NCBI RefSeq assembly: GCF_904846695.1
Contig: NZ_CAJHBR010000012.1
Coordinates: 1 to 64,000 of the forward strand
Direction of reading: 5' to 3'
Source: Psychrobacter urativorans
GTDB taxonomy: Bacteria; Pseudomonadota; Gammaproteobacteria; Pseudomonadales; Moraxellaceae
Length of the DNA stretch: 64,000 bases
The translations under genes were made by a program, and so were the position numbers. Under the pieces are notes generated by a model that was given only the letters and a program-made list of their open reading frames with translations, did not search any database and was not told the DNA's origin. Below are positions 9,773 through 20,432 of the stretch, piece after piece. Numbering within the stretch: position 1 is the stretch's first letter; each line of letters begins with the position of its first letter.

Positions 9773-11605
9773 TTATTTATCTGCTAAAACAGCTAGCAAG
9801 TTACCCACTTTATCGAGACATTCTTGATACTCAGCAGCGTAGTCTGAGGCGACAGTAATACCACCACCCGCCCACAAGCTGACTTGTTTTTCCCCAGTTG
9901 CTATTTGACTCGCTTGCAAAGTACGTATCAGTACATTCCACTGGCCACTACCATCGAAGTTCATATAACCCATAGTGCCACAATAAGCCCCTCGAGCGTC
10001 CACTTCTAATTCGGCAATAATCTCCACCGCGCGCTTCTTTGGCGTGCCTGTAATAGATCCTGCTGGCAGGCTACCAAACAATACTGCTAAGGGATGGGCA
10101 TCCTGTTTAAGCTCAGCACTAATGGTACTGACCATGTGATGGACATTACTAAAACTTTCTATAGCGAATAATTGCGGCACTTTTACGCTCCCAGTCTTAG
10201 CGTATTTGCCTAAGTCATTACGTAACAAATCGACGATCATCACGTTTTCGCTGCGATCTTTATCACTATCGATTAACTGCTGCTTTAGTAACATATCTTG
10301 TTCGGTAGTAGCGCCACGAGGTGCTGTACCTTTAATAGGCTTAGTAAGAATATAATTTTGCTGGGTTTGCGAGTCTTTTATAAAGGTAAAAAACAGCTCC
10401 GGTGAGCAGCTTAATAACTCAAAATCATTATTATCTATGGCAGCACTGGCGCTATTACTAAGCGCTAGATAACCGGCAAATGGCGCTTGCGTATTGCGTT
10501 GTAAAGCTGGTAAATAATCTAAAAGTGAGTTGTTTTTTTTAGCTGGTTTAGTAGAGTTTGCTGAAGTATCAGAGTTCTGCAACACAGTAGCATTTGCTAA
10601 AGCAGGAGAGGGGGTTACAACAGTCGCAGTGGTCACAAAGCTACCTTGCCAAACTTGGGTCAGATTAATCTGATAACAGTCACCTTGCTGCAGATAACGC
10701 TGAGTCTGCGCAAAGGCAGTTTGATAGTCACTTTTATGCCACTTCGCTGTTAAGAGTAATGGGCTAAGTTTTGCAGTATTTTGCGGTGCTGTTTGATTAG
10801 CAGATTCCATTGTAGTCAGCTGATTATCTAAATGCTGTAACGCATCGATAATAGTGTTTAACACTAAGTCAGTTGCTGGTTTATCAATAATAGAAGTTGC
10901 AGGCCGAAAATTTAGCTGCCAGCCACTAGTACTTTTATCAAGGTAGACATCAGTAGCGTTATTGATACTTTGGCTAATAGGAGTCAAATAAATATCATAA
11001 TGTCCAAGCACAGCACAAGGCTGTGAGGGCTGTTGGCTAGCTAGCGCTGGGCTCAGCTCGGCGGCAGCGATATCATAACCGATAAAGCCAATCAATCCAT
11101 GCTGATAGCTAGGTTTAGCAGTAAGCTGACTAATAGGATCGCTTAAAAGGTGGTTGGGCTGATAGTTTTTATTGTAGTTATCACTGCTGTTATGATGGTC
11201 ACTGCTGTTCTCGTTCTCATTGCTGTTATGAGCGCTGCTGTAAGCAATCAGCACCTGTTGCCAGTCGGCATAACTCATATAGTCAGTAGCAAGGGTCTGC
11301 TCATCACGGCAGGTGGTTAGTACTTTATAGCGCTGGGTTTTGTCTTTATCGTCTTGCGGTAGGGTAGAAGGGTTTTGCTCAGTATCGAAATACACTGACC
11401 AACTGACTTTAGGTCGCAAACCAATGATTGGATGGCCGTCATTATTTAGCCAAACCAGTTGCCACTGAGCATCGGCATCTATGGCGGTCAGATGCTGCTG
11501 TAATGGCGGTAAAATTTCTGCTGCTGACAAGCCAGCAAAACGCCATCGATTTACAATCGATGGCGTTTTTGTAGCAGATTCATTAGCACTAGCAAGTGTA
11601 GTCAT
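9773..11605 (-). CDS. pabB: Aminodeoxychorismate synthase component I PabB
   Basis: PabB converts chorismate and ammonia (from PabA) to aminodeoxychorismate for folate synthesis. The C-terminal chorismate-binding domain is complete. It shows LLSCSPELFFTF, TKPIKGTAPRG, RSENVMIVDLLRNDLGK, GSITGTPKKRAVEII and the terminal GGGITVASDYAAEYQE. The PIKGT form, rather than the TrpE pattern, favours PabB. At 610 residues it is over 100 longer than typical PabB. The extra length is low-complexity: an Asn/Ser/His/Asp-rich block around residues 125-145 and a Thr/Ser/Asn-rich block around 325-350. Its start codon lies three bases after the fabB stop, implying one transcript and probably coupled translation. 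Confidence 0.9.
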   Translation of the reverse strand: MTTLASANESATKTPSIVNRWRFAGLSAAEILPPLQQHLTAIDADAQWQLVWLNNDGHPIIGLRPKVSWSVYFDTEQNPSTLPQDDKDKTQRYKVLTTCRDEQTLATDYMSYADWQQVLIAYSSAHNSNENENSSDHHNSSDNYNKNYQPNHLLSDPISQLTAKPSYQHGLIGFIGYDIAAAELSPALASQQPSQPCAVLGHYDIYLTPISQSINNATDVYLDKSTSGWQLNFRPATSIIDKPATDLVLNTIIDALQHLDNQLTTMESANQTAPQNTAKLSPLLLTAKWHKSDYQTAFAQTQRYLQQGDCYQINLTQVWQGSFVTTATVVTPSPALANATVLQNSDTSANSTKPAKKNNSLLDYLPALQRNTQAPFAGYLALSNSASAAIDNNDFELLSCSPELFFTFIKDSQTQQNYILTKPIKGTAPRGATTEQDMLLKQQLIDSDKDRSENVMIVDLLRNDLGKYAKTGSVKVPQLFAIESFSNVHHMVSTISAELKQDAHPLAVLFGSLPAGSITGTPKKRAVEIIAELEVDARGAYCGTMGYMNFDGSGQWNVLIRTLQASQIATGEKQVSLWAGGGITVASDYAAEYQECLDKVGNLLAVLADK

Positions 11606-11608
11606 TTA

Positions 11609-12847
11609 TTAGGCATCAAATTTTTTGATAATTAGAGTGGCGTTAGTACCACCAAAGCCAAAGCTATTACTCATCAGCGTTTCAAGTTTGGCATCACGTT
11701 TTTCAGTGACAATGTCGAAACCTTCAGTAGCTGGATCTAAATTTTCGATATTGATACAAGGCGCTATAAAGCCTTCTTTTAGCATCAATAGACAGTATAT
11801 CAGCTCTTGAGCGCCAACCGCACCTAAACTGTGACCAGTCATAGACTTAGTCGAGCTGATAGGGGGAACAGAGTCATTGCCTGCCGCGCCAAATACTTTA
11901 GCGATAGCCTTAAGTTCAGTGATGTCTCCTAAGGGCGTACTAGTACCGTGGCTATTGATGTAATCGACTGTATCTAGGCCTGCTTGATCTAAGGCTTGCT
12001 GCATGCAACGTACGGCGCCTTCACCGCTTGGAGCAACCATTTCAGCGCCATCAGAGGTCGCACCATAGCCAACAATTTCCGCTAAAATATTAGCGCCCCG
12101 AGCTTGGGCATGCTCTAAGCTCTCGACTACTACCATAGCGCCACCAGCGGCAATAATAAAGCCGTCGCGGTCTTTATCATAAGCGCGTGAGGACTGCTTA
12201 GGACTATCATTGTATTGAGTGCTCATCGCGCCCATAGCATCAAACATGCATGACTGCGTCCAATGCTCAGCTTCACTACCACCAGCGAGGACTACATCGG
12301 CTTTGCCCAACTGAATCAATTCAGCAGCATGGCCTATGCAATGAGTGGACGTAGCACAAGCAGAAGAGATCGAGTAGGAGGGGCCATGAATTTTTAGACC
12401 TGTTGCAAGCGCTGCTGATACCGAGCTGCTCATAGTTTTAGGGACGGCCATTGCTCCGACACCACGTAAGCCTTTTTCACGCATAGCATCGACAGCGATA
12501 ACTACGCCTTCTGTGGAAGCGCCCCCTGAACCAGCGACTACCCCAACACGAGGGTTGCTATTGATAGTTTCTAATGACAGTCCAGACTGTTTGATTGCAT
12601 CCAAAGCACAAACATAGGCATAAAGACTAGCATCACTAAAAAAGCGTTTCAGCTTACGATCAATGCCTGCAGTATCCAGCTCTGCTTTATCAACACTACC
12701 GCTTACTTGTGATTTAAAGCCATGCTCAGCATAAGACTCATTGAATACAATACCCGATTGCCCTTGCTGTAGGGCAGAGGTAACGGTTGCTAAATCATGT
12801 CCGATACAAGAAACAATCCCTGCTCCTGTGATAACCACTCTACGCAT
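11609..12847 (-). CDS. fabB: Beta-ketoacyl-ACP synthase I FabB
   Basis: FabB is the condensing enzyme that elongates acyl-ACP and is required for unsaturated fatty acid synthesis. It starts [16 protein letters not shown]. The catalytic triad is visible: Cys164 in [10 protein letters not shown], His300 in [11 protein letters not shown] and His339 in [16 protein letters not shown], with Lys334. The SMTGHSLGA and GHAAELI features and 412-residue length suit the FabB branch better than FabF. It is the first gene of a two-gene minus-strand unit with pabB. The promoter should lie in the 600-bp gap above 12847. Confidence 0.93.
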   Translation of the reverse strand: MRRVVITGAGIVSCIGHDLATVTSALQQGQSGIVFNESYAEHGFKSQVSGSVDKAELDTAGIDRKLKRFFSDASLYAYVCALDAIKQSGLSLETINSNPRVGVVAGSGGASTEGVVIAVDAMREKGLRGVGAMAVPKTMSSSVSAALATGLKIHGPSYSISSACATSTHCIGHAAELIQLGKADVVLAGGSEAEHWTQSCMFDAMGAMSTQYNDSPKQSSRAYDKDRDGFIIAAGGAMVVVESLEHAQARGANILAEIVGYGATSDGAEMVAPSGEGAVRCMQQALDQAGLDTVDYINSHGTSTPLGDITELKAIAKVFGAAGNDSVPPISSTKSMTGHSLGAVGAQELIYCLLMLKEGFIAPCINIENLDPATEGFDIVTEKRDAKLETLMSNSFGFGGTNATLIIKKFDA

Positions 12848-13449
12848 ACTCTATTCCTTATGATGTTAAATGCTTATTTAAAATCTAGTTTATAATAAGC
12901 AATGACTGTTACGTCCATTTAATTTTATTGCAAAATATTTATTCAGTGTACAAGCATACCTTAATTGCAGCTATGATAGCTGATCAAACCTATAAAATCT
13001 TTGCTCAACGGTAAATTAATTTTAGAAAATATGTCACTCTCTAAATTAGCGTGGCTAAGTACAAAACTAAGACGGTAGCTAAGCAAAAAAATAAGCAAAA
13101 AACTAGGCCAGCTACTGATCCGAACTATTCTTTATTAATAATAGTGAAATCAGGGCTATTATCTGTAAATAAGTTATACCTTTAGATACAAACTTTATGA
13201 CTGTAATAACATTGTTGACACTGACATCTTGTTCAAAACTTGGCTAAGATACCACTATAAATTATCGATAAAACTTGTTAATTATCAGCGAAGCTTGTTA
13301 GCGTTTATTGTTAACATGCAAGGATGTAAAGTTTTTAGCAGCGAATTTTTGAACACTGAACTTGAAGCTGCGAATTTTTAAGCTTCGAATAATGCACTGA
13401 TTATAATACTTCTAACTTTTATACATATTACTAACTTAAGGACATAACA
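12848..13449. other. Divergent intergenic region between fabB and the EcsC-family gene
   Basis: These 602 bp are AT-rich and hold no convincing gene. A 44-codon GTG-initiated frame (about 13050-13184) encodes a Lys-rich peptide with no ribosome binding site. Near the right side, the 13339 and 13367 areas share an AGC(A/T)GCGAATTTTT direct repeat. TATAAT at 13402-13407 could be a -10 box for the EcsC-family gene, but no good -35 is seen. Promoters for both flanking genes must lie here. Confidence 0.5.
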
Positions 13450-14796
13450 ATGGCAAAGCGTAGCGTACTTTCTAAAGGTATCAGTACAGTAGGTCATTTT
13501 ACTCGTAATAATCTTGAGCGTGTAGGCTCTCTTATCGATAGTGCTAACGCCAAGACTGGTAAGCCACGCCAATATAAAGCTGTGAATTTAGGGGATGAAG
13601 ATTATCAACAAGATCTATTTCGTGAGCAAACCCTAAAAGCCACACAACAGTTACTAGGAACTCGCTTTGCGACTTATGGTAAGTATGCCAAAAAAGTCGT
13701 CCCCAACAGCTTATTCCAATCAACTGTTGATGGCGCATTTTCGCAAGTAGCCAAATTAGCCTCTACTTGGAGTCAAATTGATTTACCAAACGAGCATCGT
13801 TTCGCTGATATTTCAAGCTTTGATGATGAGCAACGTTATGCACTAGCTACTGATATCGCTAATCAAAACCGAGCGCTGGCAACTCTAGGCGGCTTGACGG
13901 GTTTAGCTGGTTTGCCAGGACTATTAGCGGATACCTTATGGCTGCTATTAGTATCACTGCGTACGGTTTATCAGTTAGCGGCGGTCTATGACAAGCCCTT
14001 GACTGGTAAGCAAGGGGTTAAAATGGCCTATGAATTACTAGCGAATGCTGATTTAAGCAAAATGCAAGAGAAGCAAGCATTGTTAGCTGGGATCGGAGTC
14101 GGTAAAGGCTTATTACAAAATGCACAAACTAGTGGTCTGCACAGCGAGCTGAAAAACTTAGGTTTAAAGAATAAGAACGTCAACTTCTATGCCGAGCAAG
14201 TAGACAGCATCGCTAGTCAAGTTGGGATAGATTTGGATCAGATTAATTTATCATGGATCCGTCGCTTGTTACCAGCTAGTGCGGTCATCGTCGGTATGCG
14301 TTATAACAGTCGTCTGATTGAAGAGGTTATCGGAGTAGCGCAAGCAACTTTTGCACCAGAGGCTAAGCTCGCTAATCGTGCCATCACTGACGATAGCGCT
14401 AGCGAAGCTGAAGTGAAAAAAGACGCAAGTACTGAACCTAGCCAAGAAGATAAAAAGCCAGAAGATAAAAAGCCAGAAGTCAAAGATCAGAAGACGACAG
14501 AGCAAACCGCTAGTCAGTCAGTTGATAAAGAAAAAGCTGCTGACAAATCGCAGGAAGCTGCTAGTAAAGAAAGCACTGATAAAGAAAGCACTGATAAAGA
14601 AAGTACTGATAAACAAAGTGCGAAAGTGGATAACAGCAAAAAAGACAGCACTGATAAAGAAAGTACTGATAAGGCTAGTGTTAAAAAAAGTGAAACTAAT
14701 GCTGACAGTGCTGATAAATCTAAAAAGGACGACAAAGCGGATGTAGATACTGCTAAAAGTAACAGCAAACCACAGCCTGCAGAAGCAAAAAAGTAG
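13450..14796 (+). CDS. EcsC family protein with charged repetitive C-terminal tail
   Basis: The N-terminal two-thirds resembles the EcsC family. It shows a Gly/Leu-rich hydrophobic stretch (LATLGGLTGLAGLPGLLADT, residues 145-164), then LWLLLVSLRTVYQLAAVYDK and a later LLPASAVIVGMRYNSRLIEE segment. Such proteins are usually membrane-associated and of unknown biochemical role. From about residue 320 the protein becomes a Lys/Asp/Ser/Thr/Glu-rich tail of over 120 residues. Within it the five-residue unit DKEST recurs, encoded by 15-bp repeats (14566-14610 and 14641-14675). The tail is likely disordered. An AAGGA site precedes the ATG. No operon partner is evident. Confidence 0.75.
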   Translation: MAKRSVLSKGISTVGHFTRNNLERVGSLIDSANAKTGKPRQYKAVNLGDEDYQQDLFREQTLKATQQLLGTRFATYGKYAKKVVPNSLFQSTVDGAFSQVAKLASTWSQIDLPNEHRFADISSFDDEQRYALATDIANQNRALATLGGLTGLAGLPGLLADTLWLLLVSLRTVYQLAAVYDKPLTGKQGVKMAYELLANADLSKMQEKQALLAGIGVGKGLLQNAQTSGLHSELKNLGLKNKNVNFYAEQVDSIASQVGIDLDQINLSWIRRLLPASAVIVGMRYNSRLIEEVIGVAQATFAPEAKLANRAITDDSASEAEVKKDASTEPSQEDKKPEDKKPEVKDQKTTEQTASQSVDKEKAADKSQEAASKESTDKESTDKESTDKQSAKVDNSKKDSTDKESTDKASVKKSETNADSADKSKKDDKADVDTAKSNSKPQPAEAKK

Positions 14797-15139
14797 CAGC
14801 AACTCGAAGTAACGCTAACTAATAGTGTTATTTAGTAGTTGAGACTATAACTATAAGTGGTGGTAATGATGGGGATTAACCCTTGAAAAACAAAACATTA
14901 CCGCCATTTACTAGGAGCTCAAAGCAGTCACTGTATCGATTTACCAGCTCAAATGAACTTTATACACATCTTTCGGATGTTGTAAAGTACAAATAATGAT
15001 AAATAGTTGAAATAGTAGTCACAAATCTTTATAATACATTGTCCTAAAAATGGGTACCCCTCAACTTCACGTATTATGTGTAGGAAAAGGTGGATTGACC
15101 CATTTTTTTGTTTTACACCCAACGGGAGACGGATGCCTT
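14797..15139. other. Intergenic region with leader of the str operon
   Basis: This 343-bp gap separates the EcsC-family gene from rpsL. It contains a GGTAATG / CATTACC inverted repeat (14862-14868 and 14896-14902) with no strong T-run. The rpsL promoter (15007-15035) is followed by about 100 bases of leader. A forward open frame beginning at 15050 runs into rpsL, but only from 15140 does it match S12. Confidence 0.5.
15007..15035 (+). promoter_or_regulatory. Sigma-70 promoter of the str operon
   Basis: TTGAAA at 15007-15012 and TATAAT at 15030-15035 are separated by 17 bases, five of six and six of six matches to the consensus boxes. Transcription would start near 15042, about 100 bases before rpsL. 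This is the best promoter match noted in the window. Confidence 0.8.
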
Positions 15140-15514
15140 ATGGCAACAACTAACCAATTAATTCGTAAGGGTCGCAAAACCATCAAGGAAAAGTCAAAAG
15201 TTCCTGCGTTGCAAGCGTGCCCACAGCGTCGCGGTGTATGTACTCGTGTATATACTACCACGCCTAAAAAACCTAACTCAGCCATGCGTAAAGTATGTCG
15301 TGTACGTTTGACTTCAGGCTATGAAGTTGCAAGCTACATCGGCGGCGAAGGTCATAACTTACAAGAGCACAGTGTTGTTCTTATTCGTGGTGGTCGTGTA
15401 AAAGATCTACCAGGTGTACGTTATCACACTGTTCGCGGTGCATTAGATTGTGCTGGTGTTAAAGACCGTAGACAAGGTCGTTCTAAATATGGTGCGAAGA
15501 AGCCTAAAGCATAA
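15140..15514 (+). CDS. rpsL: 30S ribosomal protein S12
   Basis: S12 is a 30S decoding-centre protein. Starting at the ATG at 15140 gives 124 residues beginning [13 protein letters not shown], the normal length. The frame open from 15050 is leader sequence. Conserved blocks include [34 protein letters not shown] and [13 protein letters not shown]. The residues where streptomycin resistance arises (Lys43 in TTPKKPNS and the later RVKDLPGVR loop) are wild-type. It is the first gene of the str operon, with rpsG 206 bp downstream. Confidence 0.98.
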   Translation: MATTNQLIRKGRKTIKEKSKVPALQACPQRRGVCTRVYTTTPKKPNSAMRKVCRVRLTSGYEVASYIGGEGHNLQEHSVVLIRGGRVKDLPGVRYHTVRGALDCAGVKDRRQGRSKYGAKKPKA

Positions 15515-15720
15515 TACTGATACTAGTATGCGCTTAGTTTCATTCGTACTACCCATTAACTGTGCATGGGATTGGTGTTGTTTCAAGACTCATATGCTGA
15601 GCTTATACCACATACCACCATGCAGTAAGGCTGACTGACAACTCACTACTACGCTCCATAAGTTAATAGCTGGTGTGAGATTGTGAATGTCAGACACTCC
15701 TGAAGACAAGGAAATTTATT

Positions 15721-16194
15721 ATGCCAAGACGTCGCGTCGTAGCTACCCGTGAGATCCTACCGGATCCTAAGTTTGGTAGCCAAACCATCGCAAAATTCAT
15801 CAACCATGTGATGAGCCATGGTAAAAAATCTACTGCTGAGCGTATCGTTTACGGTGCCCTAGAAACAGTAGCACAAAAGCGTAACATCGAAGATCCAGTA
15901 GCGTTCTTTGAAGAAGTGCTAGAAAACGTTCGCCCTATGGTTGAAGTAAAAGCTCGCCGTGTCGGTGGTGCAACCTATCAAGTACCAATGGAAGTACGCC
16001 CATCCCGTCGTACTGCCTTGGCTATGCGTTGGTTAGCTGAAGCTGCTGCAAAGCGTTCTGAAAAATCTATGGCATTGCGTTTAGCAGGCGAATTGAGTGA
16101 TGCATCAGAAGGCAAAGGCAATGCTATGAAAAAGCGTGACGAAGTTCACCGCATGGCAGATGCTAACAAAGCATTCTCACATTATCGTTTCTAA
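15721..16194 (+). CDS. rpsG: 30S ribosomal protein S7
   Basis: S7 is a primary assembly protein of the 30S head and contacts the 3' major domain of 16S rRNA. The protein has 157 residues and starts [20 protein letters not shown]. Conserved [33 protein letters not shown] and [10 protein letters not shown] are present. It ends KAFSHYRF, the usual end of the short form. An AAGGAAA site lies just upstream. In E. coli S7 represses its operon by binding the rpsL-rpsG spacer; the 206-bp spacer here could hold such a site, but I did not identify one. Confidence 0.98.
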   Translation: MPRRRVVATREILPDPKFGSQTIAKFINHVMSHGKKSTAERIVYGALETVAQKRNIEDPVAFFEEVLENVRPMVEVKARRVGGATYQVPMEVRPSRRTALAMRWLAEAAAKRSEKSMALRLAGELSDASEGKGNAMKKRDEVHRMADANKAFSHYRF

Positions 16195-16622
16195 GCTAGC
16201 TTAGAGATATAAGCATTTTTTGCAGTCAATAATTATCTGTGTTTAACAGTAATAGTTAATGATCATCTAATTGCTAAGCGTGGCTAACTGAATAATCAAT
16301 TAGCCACGTTATTGTTTATTTACTCTACCGATTACTGCCAATATTTTTGATGCTAGCTAGGCTGTTACTATAGCCAGTTAGATATTTATTAGCGCTGGCA
16401 GCTATCTATCCCGACAGTATTACGACCCTTGTTTCACTGTCCGGTTATAAATTCTATAACTTTATATTCTTAACCTTTGCTTTTTATTGTCCGTATTAGG
16501 CTCATTAATAGTAGAACGCTAAAGCCAACTGCTGTTGCAGATGCCGCTTTTGTAGGATATAAAGTAGAGATACATCATACATTTATAATGTTTATGCAAA
16601 CGACTTCCACTAGGAAAACACT
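16195..16622. other. rpsG-fusA intergenic region with stem-loop
   Basis: This 428-bp spacer is long for a str operon. An inverted repeat, CGTGGCTAA at 16279-16287 and TTAGCCACG at 16300-16308, forms a perfect 9-bp stem with a 12-base loop followed by a T-rich stretch, so it may terminate or attenuate. A weak promoter-like pair (TTGCAG and TATAAA, 17 apart) lies near 16535-16563. fusA may therefore have its own transcript. No gene is seen. Confidence 0.5.
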
Positions 16623-18749
16623 ATGGCTCGTATAACTCCCCTAAAGCGCTATCGCAATATTGGTATCTCAGCGCACATCGATGCTGGTAAAACCACTACT
16701 ACTGAGCGTGTTTTGTTCTATACCGGTGTCAGCCACAAACTTGGTGAAGTGCATGATGGCGCAGCCACTATGGACTGGATGGAGCAAGAACAAGAGCGCG
16801 GTATTACTATTACTTCTGCTGCGACTACTTGCTTTTGGTCAGGTATGGCTAAACAGTTCCCTGAGCATCGCATCAACATCATTGACACCCCAGGCCACGT
16901 TGACTTCACGATTGAAGTTGAACGTTCTATGCGTGTTCTTGATGGCGCGTGTATGGTTTATTGTGCTGTGGGTGGTGTACAGCCACAGTCTGAAACAGTA
17001 TGGCGTCAAGCAAACAAATACAAAGTTCCACGCTTAGCATTCATTAACAAAATGGATCGCGTTGGTGCGGATTTCTACCGTGTTGTAGAACAGATTAAAA
17101 CCCGTCTAGGCGGCAAAGCAGTACCTTTGGTTATTCCAATTGGTAAAGAAGACGATTTCGAAGGTGTTGTTGACTTAGTTACCATGAAAGCCATCTATTG
17201 GGACGAAGCGTCGCAAGGTATGGAATACGAAGAGCGTGAAATTCCAGCAGAACTTCAAGAAAAAGCAGAAGAGTATCGTGAATACTTAGTAGAAAATGCT
17301 GCTGAAGCTAATGAAGAGTTGATGAATGAATACCTCGAAAATGGTGAATTGTCTGTAGAGCAAATCAACGCTGCTATTCGTCAATTGACTATTGATAACG
17401 AAATCATTCCATTGCTTTGTGGTACTGCCTTTAAAAACAAAGGTGTTCAAAAGATGTTGGATGCAGTTATTCAGTATCTACCAGCACCAATGGACGTACC
17501 TGCTATCAAAGGTATTCTTGATGACAAAGATGAGTCTGAAGGTTTCCGTGAAGCATCAGATGACGCACCTTTCTCAGCTTTAGCGTTCAAAATCATGAAC
17601 GACAAGTTCGTTGGTAACTTAACCTTCGTTCGTGTTTATTCAGGCGTTATCAAGCAAGGTGGCAGCGTTTATAACCCAGTTAAAATGAAGCGTGAGCGCG
17701 TTGGCCGTATCGTACAGATGATGGCAAATGCTCAAGAAGAGCTTGCAGAAATTCGTACTGGTGATATCGCAGCCTTAGTAGGCATGAAAGATGTGACTAC
17801 TGGTGATACTCTATGTGATGAAAGCAATGTTATCACCCTAGAGCGTATGGAATTTCCAGATCCAGTTATCAGCCTAGCGGTTGAACCTAAGACTAAAGCT
17901 GACCAAGAAAGAATGTCAATTGCTCTAGGTCGTTTGGCGAAAGAAGATCCATCGTTCCGTGTTCATACTGACGAAGAGTCTGGTCAGACTATCATCAGTG
18001 GTATGGGTGAGCTACATCTTGAGATCTTAGTAGATCGTATGAAACGCGAATTCAATGTTGAAGCTAACATTGGTGCGCCACAGGTTGCTTATCGTGAAAC
18101 GATTCGTGACACTGTTGAACAAGAAGGCAAATTCGTTCGTCAGACTGGTGGTCGTGGTAAATTTGGTCATGTCTGGTTACGTCTTGAGCCTATGGATCCA
18201 GCGGGCGATGTTCTTTATGAATTCGCTGAAGAAGTGGTTGGTGGTACTGTACCAAAAGAATTCCATGGTGCGGTCGACAAAGGTATTCAAGAGCGCATGA
18301 AAAACGGCGTACTTGCTGGCTACCCAATCGTTGGCGTAAAAGCTACTTTGTATGACGGTTCTTACCATGACGTCGATTCGGATGAGCTATCATTTAAGAT
18401 GGCTGGTTCTATCGCTTTCAGAAAAGGTTTCTTAGCGGCGAACCCTACGCTTCTTGAGCCAGTAATGAAAGTTGAAGTAGAAACTCCTGAAGATTACATG
18501 GGCGATATCATGGGCGATTTAAACCGTCGTCGTGGTATGGTTCAAGGCATGGAAGATCTACCTGGTGGCACTAAGCAGATCCGCGCAGAAGTACCATTAG
18601 CAGAAATGTTTGGTTATGCGACGCAAATGCGCTCAATGTCACAAGGCCGTGCTACTTATTCTATGGAATTCCAAAAGTACGCTGAAATTCCTAAGTCAGT
18701 TTCTGCTGAAATCATCGCTAAGTTCAACTCTAAAGATGATGACGAGTAA
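16623..18749 (+). CDS. fusA: Elongation factor G
   Basis: EF-G is the GTPase that drives translocation and, with RRF, ribosome recycling. All GTPase motifs are present: G1 AHIDAGKTT (about 17-25), G2 [12 protein letters not shown]3 DTPGHVDF and G4 NKMDRVG. The later domains include the [18 protein letters not shown] block of domain III and the [16 protein letters not shown] stretch of domain IV. At 708 residues it is of normal length for gammaproteobacteria. A purine-rich site precedes the ATG. It lies between rpsG and tuf as expected. Confidence 0.98.
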   Translation: MARITPLKRYRNIGISAHIDAGKTTTTERVLFYTGVSHKLGEVHDGAATMDWMEQEQERGITITSAATTCFWSGMAKQFPEHRINIIDTPGHVDFTIEVERSMRVLDGACMVYCAVGGVQPQSETVWRQANKYKVPRLAFINKMDRVGADFYRVVEQIKTRLGGKAVPLVIPIGKEDDFEGVVDLVTMKAIYWDEASQGMEYEEREIPAELQEKAEEYREYLVENAAEANEELMNEYLENGELSVEQINAAIRQLTIDNEIIPLLCGTAFKNKGVQKMLDAVIQYLPAPMDVPAIKGILDDKDESEGFREASDDAPFSALAFKIMNDKFVGNLTFVRVYSGVIKQGGSVYNPVKMKRERVGRIVQMMANAQEELAEIRTGDIAALVGMKDVTTGDTLCDESNVITLERMEFPDPVISLAVEPKTKADQERMSIALGRLAKEDPSFRVHTDEESGQTIISGMGELHLEILVDRMKREFNVEANIGAPQVAYRETIRDTVEQEGKFVRQTGGRGKFGHVWLRLEPMDPAGDVLYEFAEEVVGGTVPKEFHGAVDKGIQERMKNGVLAGYPIVGVKATLYDGSYHDVDSDELSFKMAGSIAFRKGFLAANPTLLEPVMKVEVETPEDYMGDIMGDLNRRRGMVQGMEDLPGGTKQIRAEVPLAEMFGYATQMRSMSQGRATYSMEFQKYAEIPKSVSAEIIAKFNSKDDDE

Positions 18750-18844
18750 GTAATAAGTAGTTAAGAAACACCAGTTAAATAGGGCAGTATAGAGTTAATC
18801 TCTAGATTGCCCGCCTTAATTACCGCAATAATCCGTTAAAAGAC

Positions 18845-18872
18845 TTGTTATTGGCTGTAATTTTCTTATAAT
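18845..18872 (+). promoter_or_regulatory. Candidate promoter for tuf
   Basis: TTGTTA at 18845-18850 and TATAAT at 18867-18872 are 16 bases apart, giving a likely start about 105 bases before the tuf ATG. Such an internal promoter is known for tuf genes in other bacteria. An imperfect inverted repeat (GGGCA...TGCCC, about 18783-18813) lies just upstream and could be a weak fusA terminator. Confidence 0.6.
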
Positions 18873-18986
18873 ATCTGCACATCGTATGTGCAAATTTTTA
18901 ACATTTATCTTAATGTGGTCAGTATCGTCTTAACTCATGTACAAACATCCGTTAAGCACTGAACCCCAATAAAAGAGGAAATACTC

Positions 18987-20177
18987 ATGGCAAAGGCCAA
19001 GTTTGAACGCAAAAAGCCACACGTCAACGTCGGTACTATTGGACACGTTGATCACGGCAAAACTACATTAACGGCTGCTATTGCAACTGTTGCGGCTATC
19101 ACTTCAGGTGGCGAAGCCAAAGACTACGCGTCTATTGACTCAGCTCCAGAAGAAAAAGCACGTGGTATTACGATTAACACAAGTCACGTAGAGTATGACA
19201 CTGAAGCTCGTCATTACGCTCACGTTGATTGCCCAGGTCACGCCGATTATGTTAAAAACATGATCACTGGTGCGGCACAGATGGATGGTGCTATTCTTGT
19301 AGTATCAGCTACTGATGGTCCTATGCCACAGACTCGTGAGCATATCTTGCTTTCACGTCAGGTTGGTGTTCCATACATCGTAGTATTCATGAACAAATGT
19401 GATGTTGTTGATGACGAAGAATTGTTAGAACTAGTAGAAATGGAAGTTCGTGAATTACTTAGCGACTATGATTTCCCAGGTGATGACACGCCAATCGTTC
19501 ATGGTTCAGCTACTGAAGCGCTAAAAGGCTCACAAGAAAAATACGGTCAGCCTGCTATCGTAGAATTGCTAGGTATCCTAGACACTTATATCCCTGAGCC
19601 TGAGCGTGAAATCGATAAGCCTTTCCTAATGCCTATCGAAGACGTTTTCTCAATCTCTGGCCGTGGTACTGTTGTAACTGGTCGTGTTGAGTCTGGTATC
19701 GTTAAAGTTGGCGACGAGATCGAAATCGTTGGTATCCGTGACACTCAAAAAACTACTTGTACTGGTGTTGAGATGTTCCGTAAACTGCTTGACGAAGGTC
19801 GTGCTGGCGAAAACTGTGGTGTCCTACTACGTGGTACTAAGCGTGAAGACGTGCAACGTGGCCAAGTACTAGCTAAGCCAGGTTCTATCACTCCTCACAC
19901 TAAGTTTGACGCTGAAGTCTATGTATTGTCAAAAGAAGAGGGTGGTCGTCATACACCATTCCTAAACGGCTATCGTCCACAGTTCTACTTCCGTACTACT
20001 GACGTAACTGGCGCAATCCAATTACAAGACGGTACTGAAATGGTTATGCCTGGTGATAACGTTGAGATGGGCGTAGAGCTTATCCACCCAATCGCTATGG
20101 ACAAAGGTCTTCGCTTCGCTATTCGTGAAGGCGGCCGTACTGTAGGCGCTGGTGTTGTTGCTACTGTTCACGCATAA
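18987..20177 (+). CDS. tuf: Elongation factor Tu
   Basis: EF-Tu carries aminoacyl-tRNA to the ribosome as a GTP complex. The GTPase motifs are [14 protein letters not shown] (G1), [12 protein letters not shown] (G2), [12 protein letters not shown] (G3) and NKCDVVDD (G4). Domain II shows [13 protein letters not shown] and domain III ends [14 protein letters not shown]. Length is 396 residues, standard. An AAGAGGAAA ribosome binding site precedes the ATG. Many relatives have two near-identical tuf copies; only this one is in the window, so it cannot be labelled tufA or tufB. Confidence 0.98.
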   Translation: MAKAKFERKKPHVNVGTIGHVDHGKTTLTAAIATVAAITSGGEAKDYASIDSAPEEKARGITINTSHVEYDTEARHYAHVDCPGHADYVKNMITGAAQMDGAILVVSATDGPMPQTREHILLSRQVGVPYIVVFMNKCDVVDDEELLELVEMEVRELLSDYDFPGDDTPIVHGSATEALKGSQEKYGQPAIVELLGILDTYIPEPEREIDKPFLMPIEDVFSISGRGTVVTGRVESGIVKVGDEIEIVGIRDTQKTTCTGVEMFRKLLDEGRAGENCGVLLRGTKREDVQRGQVLAKPGSITPHTKFDAEVYVLSKEEGGRHTPFLNGYRPQFYFRTTDVTGAIQLQDGTEMVMPGDNVEMGVELIHPIAMDKGLRFAIREGGRTVGAGVVATVHA

Positions 20178-20232
20178 GCCACAATCCTAAGCTATAACTA
20201 ACGCTAGCAGAGCGATCTGTTGGTCGTTAGCT

Positions 20233-20269
20233 AAAAAGCCACTCTCTTTATTGAGGGTGGCTTTTTTTT
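20233..20269 (+). terminator. Rho-independent terminator after tuf
   Basis: A stem formed by AAAAAGCCACTCTC and its near complement GAGGGTGGCTTTTT around a short TTTATT loop is followed by a run of eight Ts. It lies 55 bases after the tuf stop and should end the str operon transcript. Confidence 0.9.
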
Positions 20270-20432
20270 GGGTGATAGGAAGTAAAAGGTTAGTGATGTT
20301 TCAGGTATTAACAATGAATAATTTGATTGATTAGGTGAAGCTTGCAGTATTTAATAAATAGCTAGACTACAGCTTTTCATATTGCAGATGTGCAAATGGA
20401 TAAGACAATTTTTGCTTCCGAAGGAAAATAAA

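Noticed and set aside
13050..13184. 44-codon GTG-initiated frame encoding a Lys-rich peptide between fabB and the EcsC-family gene
   Set aside because: No ribosome binding site, biased amino acid content from A-rich DNA and no resemblance to a known protein.
14268..14802. Several minus-strand and shifted open frames over the EcsC-family tail
   Set aside because: They arise because the repetitive Lys/Asp/Ser tail lacks stop codons in other frames; the plus-strand frame continues a conserved domain.
15140..15514. Possible streptomycin resistance change in rpsL
   Set aside because: The TTPKKPNS and RVKDLPGVR segments are wild-type.
18783..18813. Inverted repeat after fusA as a terminator
   Set aside because: The stem has mismatches and there is no T-run; kept only as a possible weak structure in the tuf promoter entry.
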